Assembly: GCA_012744475.1 (NCBI GenBank)
Contig: JAAYBV010000029.1
Span: 1-64,000, forward strand
Source of the DNA: Phycisphaerae bacterium
GTDB lineage: Bacteria; Planctomycetota; Phycisphaerae; Sedimentisphaerales; Anaerobacaceae
Direction: 5' to 3'
DNA length: 64,000 bases
Below the pieces are notes generated by a model. It searched no databases and was not told the DNA's origin. It saw nothing but the letters and a program-made list of their open reading frames with translations. This document shows positions 60,599 to 64,000 of this stretch, piece after piece; the stretch's first letter is position 1, and the number at the start of each line of letters is the position of its first letter. Both the position numbers and the translations under genes were made by a program.

Positions 60599-63500
60599 CT
60601 AATCGGTCTTGCGTAGGGGCGAATGATTATTCGCCCGCACCTGTCCCGCCTCGGCCCGTGGATGCCAGGCCACAAGAGCGCTCCAGCTTCCAAGCTCGGG
60701 ATTGGTCGCATCTTTGATGCTCAGAGTCATTGGTCTCGTCGAACCAGTTGTCGTCGCGCTCGAATTCGAGGATTGTGCTGTTGTCAGGGTATCGACCATG
60801 CGTCCGTATCGGTCCAGCAGGTTTATGGTTTCGCCCCGACTGGACAGATGGCCTCTGTAGTTGCCTTGCACGAACAATCCCTTTCCTCTGCTCGGACCCG
60901 TCGGGCGGTTGAGGAACGCGCGGACGTTCGGCGAGACGTAGATCGCGCCACCGGAGACGATCACGGTGCCGGGCAGAAAGGTGTGCTCGATCCCACCTTC
61001 CAGTTGCCAGCCGGAGATGTCCACCGCATAGGAGTTCGGGTTGACCAATACGATGTACTCTTCATCCTGATTGCCGGAGGCCGGATTGAACTCGCACTCG
61101 GCAACGAGGATCGTCGCGTTGTCGGGCTGTGCGTTGGGGATGGCGGCCGAGTATGATCCGGCGATGGGATAGCTGGCGACGCGATCCACGTTGTGCGTGA
61201 CAAACAGATGCGTTCGCCGGACCGCCAGGTAGTCGTCCTTGATAACGTTGATCGCGTAGGCGAAGGATTGGTTTCGCGAGTAGCCGCCCTCGCCGCCCCA
61301 TGTCCAGGGATTGGCCCATTTGGCATAGTCGCGCGCGACGTCCGAGGTCATCGCGGCTACCAGCGCGTCGATCCGATTCTCGATGAACAGCTCGTCATAG
61401 GGCGTCCCGGGCGGCTTGAGAAACTCGTCCATGATCGTTCGCAGGCGACGCAGGTACATCTCGCGCACAATCGTATCGTTGAGCAACGCGTCGATCAGGC
61501 GATTCCAGTGGAAGTTCCACTCCTTGCAGTCTTCCTTGCCCACGAACGGATGTGAAGGCTTCACGTCGCTGGGCTTGCCGGGGACCTGGTCATCATCGGC
61601 GTAGATGTAGTCGTGATAGGAGCTGCCCGTCCAGTTGGAGCCCCAGGTCAGGTCGTGGTCCCAGGGCAGGAAGCACCACTGGCCCGAGCCGTTCGAGTCG
61701 CAATAGAGGTAGTGATTCTTGTGCGGATGATCGTTCTGGTGGCACAGGACCGTCGCGACGAGGTAGTTCAGCGTCAGGGGGAGATTGACATAGTCGAAGA
61801 TGTTGTTGTGTCTTGCGGCCCCCGATGCGTTATTGATGGCCCGACGGAAGTTGCTCAGATCCTGCTGGCCCTCCCATCGCCGCGTCTTCTTTTCCGCGCT
61901 GCCGGACGCGTTGAACGTGTCGTACATTTTATAGAGGGCCCCGTCCGGATCGAGCCCCTCCCGTTCGAGAAGCTCCTCCTCGGGCTCTTTGATGAAGATC
62001 TGCACGCCATAAAATTGGCCGTTGCGCTGGGCGCAAACGGGGAACGATTCGCTGCCCGGACAGCCGCACCAGTCATACGACTCGAAGGCCAGGTTCTGCC
62101 TCAGGTAGGCCTTGTCACTGTAGGTGCTGTTGAGGTTGAATTCGTTCACGCGTGGGGCGTCCTGGCGATACTCGAACTTGGCGCCGTGATTGAACTGAAA
62201 CTTGAAGTGCTTCTTCGGGGCGCCCGAGGTGCTGCCGCCGCGGATGTGGATGCCCACGTTGTCGTAGAACTGCCCGAGGTAGTAGACCGAGCAGCGGGCG
62301 CCGCTGCGCGTTTCCGACGCCGAGACGTTCTCCACGAACCAGTACAGCACCGGAAGGGCCGTATTGATCTGTGGGTCCTGAACCACTGTGCCGTAGTACT
62401 TGGGCGAATCGGTAGGATGAGGATACAGAGGGGCCCGTGAGAGCTGTCCGCGCGTGTCAACCGCACTGACACACCAGCGCACCATGTCGCCCGGCTCGTA
62501 GGACTGTGACGGGATCGTCGCCGTGTACAGACCGTCTCCCGCCACGGCATCGTCTCCGGTCCCATCGTCCACCATCGTCACGGTGTCGCTCGTCATGAAC
62601 CGGCTGTCGGAATCAAAACCCACTACCCAGGCCAGTTGCATCCCGAGGACCGGGGCCTGCGTCTGGTAGACCCGGGCAGTGATCACGAGATCCTCGTCGT
62701 CGGCCGGGGCGGGAGGGTTCTCGGTGACGTCGCGAATGGCTGGACCGATCTGCGCCATCGCCGCCTGGTTCGCGGCCCCCGGCGTCGGCTGAAGAAGATA
62801 TCCCTCTGCAACACCCTCCAGGTCGATTCGCTCGATGTGAATCGCCGTCAGTTCCGGAAGGGCCAGCAGGTCGGAGCTGACCAGGTCCGCGTTCAGGCCG
62901 TGGATGGCCAGGAGATTGTCGCCTGCGACCAGCCGGTTCTTGAAGGCCGAGATGTCGAACTCCTCGAAGTCGACCGCGTCGCTGTCCTCCCGGATGGCGG
63001 TGGCCGAGGCATTCCAGGGCACGTCCGGCCCGTCGGGGGCGTTGGCCCGCGCGACTTCGGAGCCGTTGAGATAAGCGACGAAGCCGTCCTCGTACCTCAT
63101 GTACAGAATCAGGCGGTCCGCTTGGGCAGGGTCGGCGACGTGGAAAGGAATGCGGATGTACACAGTGGTGGCGACGCCTCGCGTGAAACTGACGTCGAGC
63201 CCGACATAGCCTGGGTAGTCATACCCCACCCCGGTTGTGCCGGTGAGCCATTCGCTGTCGTCGAACGACGCCAGCATCCACTCCGTCCCAAGCGATCCGT
63301 CCGCGGGGACCCAAGCCCTGGCCTGTGCCTCTTGTGGCACGAGAACGGTCTCGGTCTGGCCACTGACGCTTCCGACGCTGAGTCCATAGGAGATGTCGGC
63401 GAACTGCGGCGGATAGTCGATGTAGGCATGGGCCAACGTTCCGTCGGGCGCGACCAGAGCCAGTGATTCCCCGCCGGCAGCCAGTGCGAAATTCGTATGC

Positions 63501-63847
63501 AGTTCAGCCTGGGGCTCCCGCCTGTCCTTTCCCGACGCGAAGACGACAAGAAAGCGGCCCGGAGCAAGCTCGACGGCCGGGAACTCCCACTTCCTCAGAT
63601 TGTCCATGTTGTCGGTCAGAGACCAGCCGTCGAGGTCCACCATGTCCGCCGATGTGTTCTGTATCTCAATCCAGTCGGGGTAGTCGCCATCGCTGTCGCG
63701 CAGACTGCGGTTGTTCGAGGCGACGAATTCACTGATCACCAGCGCCGCGTCGGTCGGGTCGTGCTGAGGGGGCTGGGCAGATGCAGGATTCGGCCATAGG
63801 GCGACGGAGACCATGAAAACCAGGAGTGTTCTCGTGAGACCTGCCAT
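60599..63847 (-). CDS. Secreted CotH-kinase protein, paralog 2
   Basis: A 1082-residue exported protein with the same domain order as the downstream paralog: signal peptide (1-24), lamin-tail domain (about 35-150), jelly-roll (about 180-345; YEDGFVAYLNGSEVA), CotH-kinase region (about 480-830; GSGQWCFLPWDHDLTW) and a C-terminal lamin-tail domain, then an extra Ser/Thr-rich tail. The ATG at 63847 has AGGAG about ten bases upstream and directly opens a signal peptide; an ATG 19 codons earlier (63904) cannot be excluded. A promoter fits at 63938-63966. Confidence 0.87.
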   Translation of the reverse strand: MAGLTRTLLVFMVSVALWPNPASAQPPQHDPTDAALVISEFVASNNRSLRDSDGDYPDWIEIQNTSADMVDLDGWSLTDNMDNLRKWEFPAVELAPGRFLVVFASGKDRREPQAELHTNFALAAGGESLALVAPDGTLAHAYIDYPPQFADISYGLSVGSVSGQTETVLVPQEAQARAWVPADGSLGTEWMLASFDDSEWLTGTTGVGYDYPGYVGLDVSFTRGVATTVYIRIPFHVADPAQADRLILYMRYEDGFVAYLNGSEVARANAPDGPDVPWNASATAIREDSDAVDFEEFDISAFKNRLVAGDNLLAIHGLNADLVSSDLLALPELTAIHIERIDLEGVAEGYLLQPTPGAANQAAMAQIGPAIRDVTENPPAPADDEDLVITARVYQTQAPVLGMQLAWVVGFDSDSRFMTSDTVTMVDDGTGDDAVAGDGLYTATIPSQSYEPGDMVRWCVSAVDTRGQLSRAPLYPHPTDSPKYYGTVVQDPQINTALPVLYWFVENVSASETRSGARCSVYYLGQFYDNVGIHIRGGSTSGAPKKHFKFQFNHGAKFEYRQDAPRVNEFNLNSTYSDKAYLRQNLAFESYDWCGCPGSESFPVCAQRNGQFYGVQIFIKEPEEELLEREGLDPDGALYKMYDTFNASGSAEKKTRRWEGQQDLSNFRRAINNASGAARHNNIFDYVNLPLTLNYLVATVLCHQNDHPHKNHYLYCDSNGSGQWCFLPWDHDLTWGSNWTGSSYHDYIYADDDQVPGKPSDVKPSHPFVGKEDCKEWNFHWNRLIDALLNDTIVREMYLRRLRTIMDEFLKPPGTPYDELFIENRIDALVAAMTSDVARDYAKWANPWTWGGEGGYSRNQSFAYAINVIKDDYLAVRRTHLFVTHNVDRVASYPIAGSYSAAIPNAQPDNATILVAECEFNPASGNQDEEYIVLVNPNSYAVDISGWQLEGGIEHTFLPGTVIVSGGAIYVSPNVRAFLNRPTGPSRGKGLFVQGNYRGHLSSRGETINLLDRYGRMVDTLTTAQSSNSSATTTGSTRPMTLSIKDATNPELGSWSALVAWHPRAEAGQVRANNHSPLRKTD

Positions 63848-63937
63848 CTGCGAAGCTCTCCTACCGACTCTGGACCAAGCGTGCCTCAGGCCGATCCGCC
63901 GCATCTCGCTGGCCCGGAGGGCCCATTCAGCACAATG

Positions 63938-63966
63938 ATTATAGCACATCCAGGCCCAAAAGACAA
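63938..63966 (-). promoter_or_regulatory. Promoter for the tandem CotH operon
   Basis: Minus strand: TTGTCT (63961-63966), 17-base spacer, perfect TATAAT (63938-63943). Transcription would begin near 63931, 84 bases before the preferred start codon. Confidence 0.6.
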
Positions 63967-64000
63967 ACCGCAAGGGGCGAAACGTCTCGTGCCGCTCCCG

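Noticed and set aside
1-64000. tRNA, rRNA, CRISPR, IS elements, prophage or microcompartment shell genes
   Set aside because: None seen. In particular, shell proteins that accompany fucose/rhamnose use in some planctomycetes are not in this window.

Overview
The window is a GC-rich bacterial chromosome segment. Gene content points to Planctomycetota, most likely a Phycisphaerae/Sedimentisphaerales-type carbohydrate degrader (inference). The signs are several large secreted CotH-kinase, lamin-tail and LamG proteins, a sulfatase, DUF2961/GH172, GH140-like and GH127 enzymes, a class II aldolase-SDR fusion for deoxysugars, a flotillin-NfeD pair and DUF3160. No rRNA, tRNA, CRISPR array, IS element or phage gene was found.

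Region A (1-23.3 kb, almost all minus strand) is a deoxysugar utilisation locus. It holds a partial L-fucose isomerase, pyruvate dehydrogenase E2 and a fused E1 alpha-beta, a rhamnulose-1-phosphate aldolase/lactaldehyde dehydrogenase fusion, a Tat-exported sulfatase, a two-TM micropeptide, an NCS1-like permease, L-rhamnose isomerase, a GH172-type enzyme, a long MDR dehydrogenase, a PHP-domain protein, a PocR-GAF-GAF sensor, rhamnulokinase and FolC. A GH140-like secreted enzyme faces the other way at 5.1 kb. The inferred flow is: secreted hydrolases and sulfatase release rhamnose or fucose, the permease imports it, RhaA-RhaB-aldolase/SDR make DHAP and lactate, and PDH takes the resulting pyruvate to acetyl-CoA.

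Region B (23.3-32.6 kb) mixes a secreted LamG/discoidin protein, DprA, a ThuA-like protein, a polysaccharide deacetylase, a shikimate kinase-chorismate synthase fusion and two very small genes.

Region C (32.9-45.0 kb) has a CotH/LTD protein, a stand-alone Clp N-domain protein, a GH127-type arabinofuranosidase, a DUF2975-like/HTH pair, a DMT transporter with a NUDIX hydrolase, a small Cys-rich protein and TypA/BipA.

Region D (45-64 kb) has small secreted or cytosolic hypotheticals, DUF3160, a tandem imperfect repeat with hairpin potential, the NfeD-flotillin operon with a clear terminator, an operon of a large TPR/CBM9-like/LamG protein plus histidine kinase and OmpR-type regulator, and two tandem paralogous CotH proteins.

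Start codons were moved inward from the longest reading frame wherever a Shine-Dalgarno sequence, promoter or signal peptide argued for it; several genes use GTG. All functional calls rest on motif reading, not database searches.
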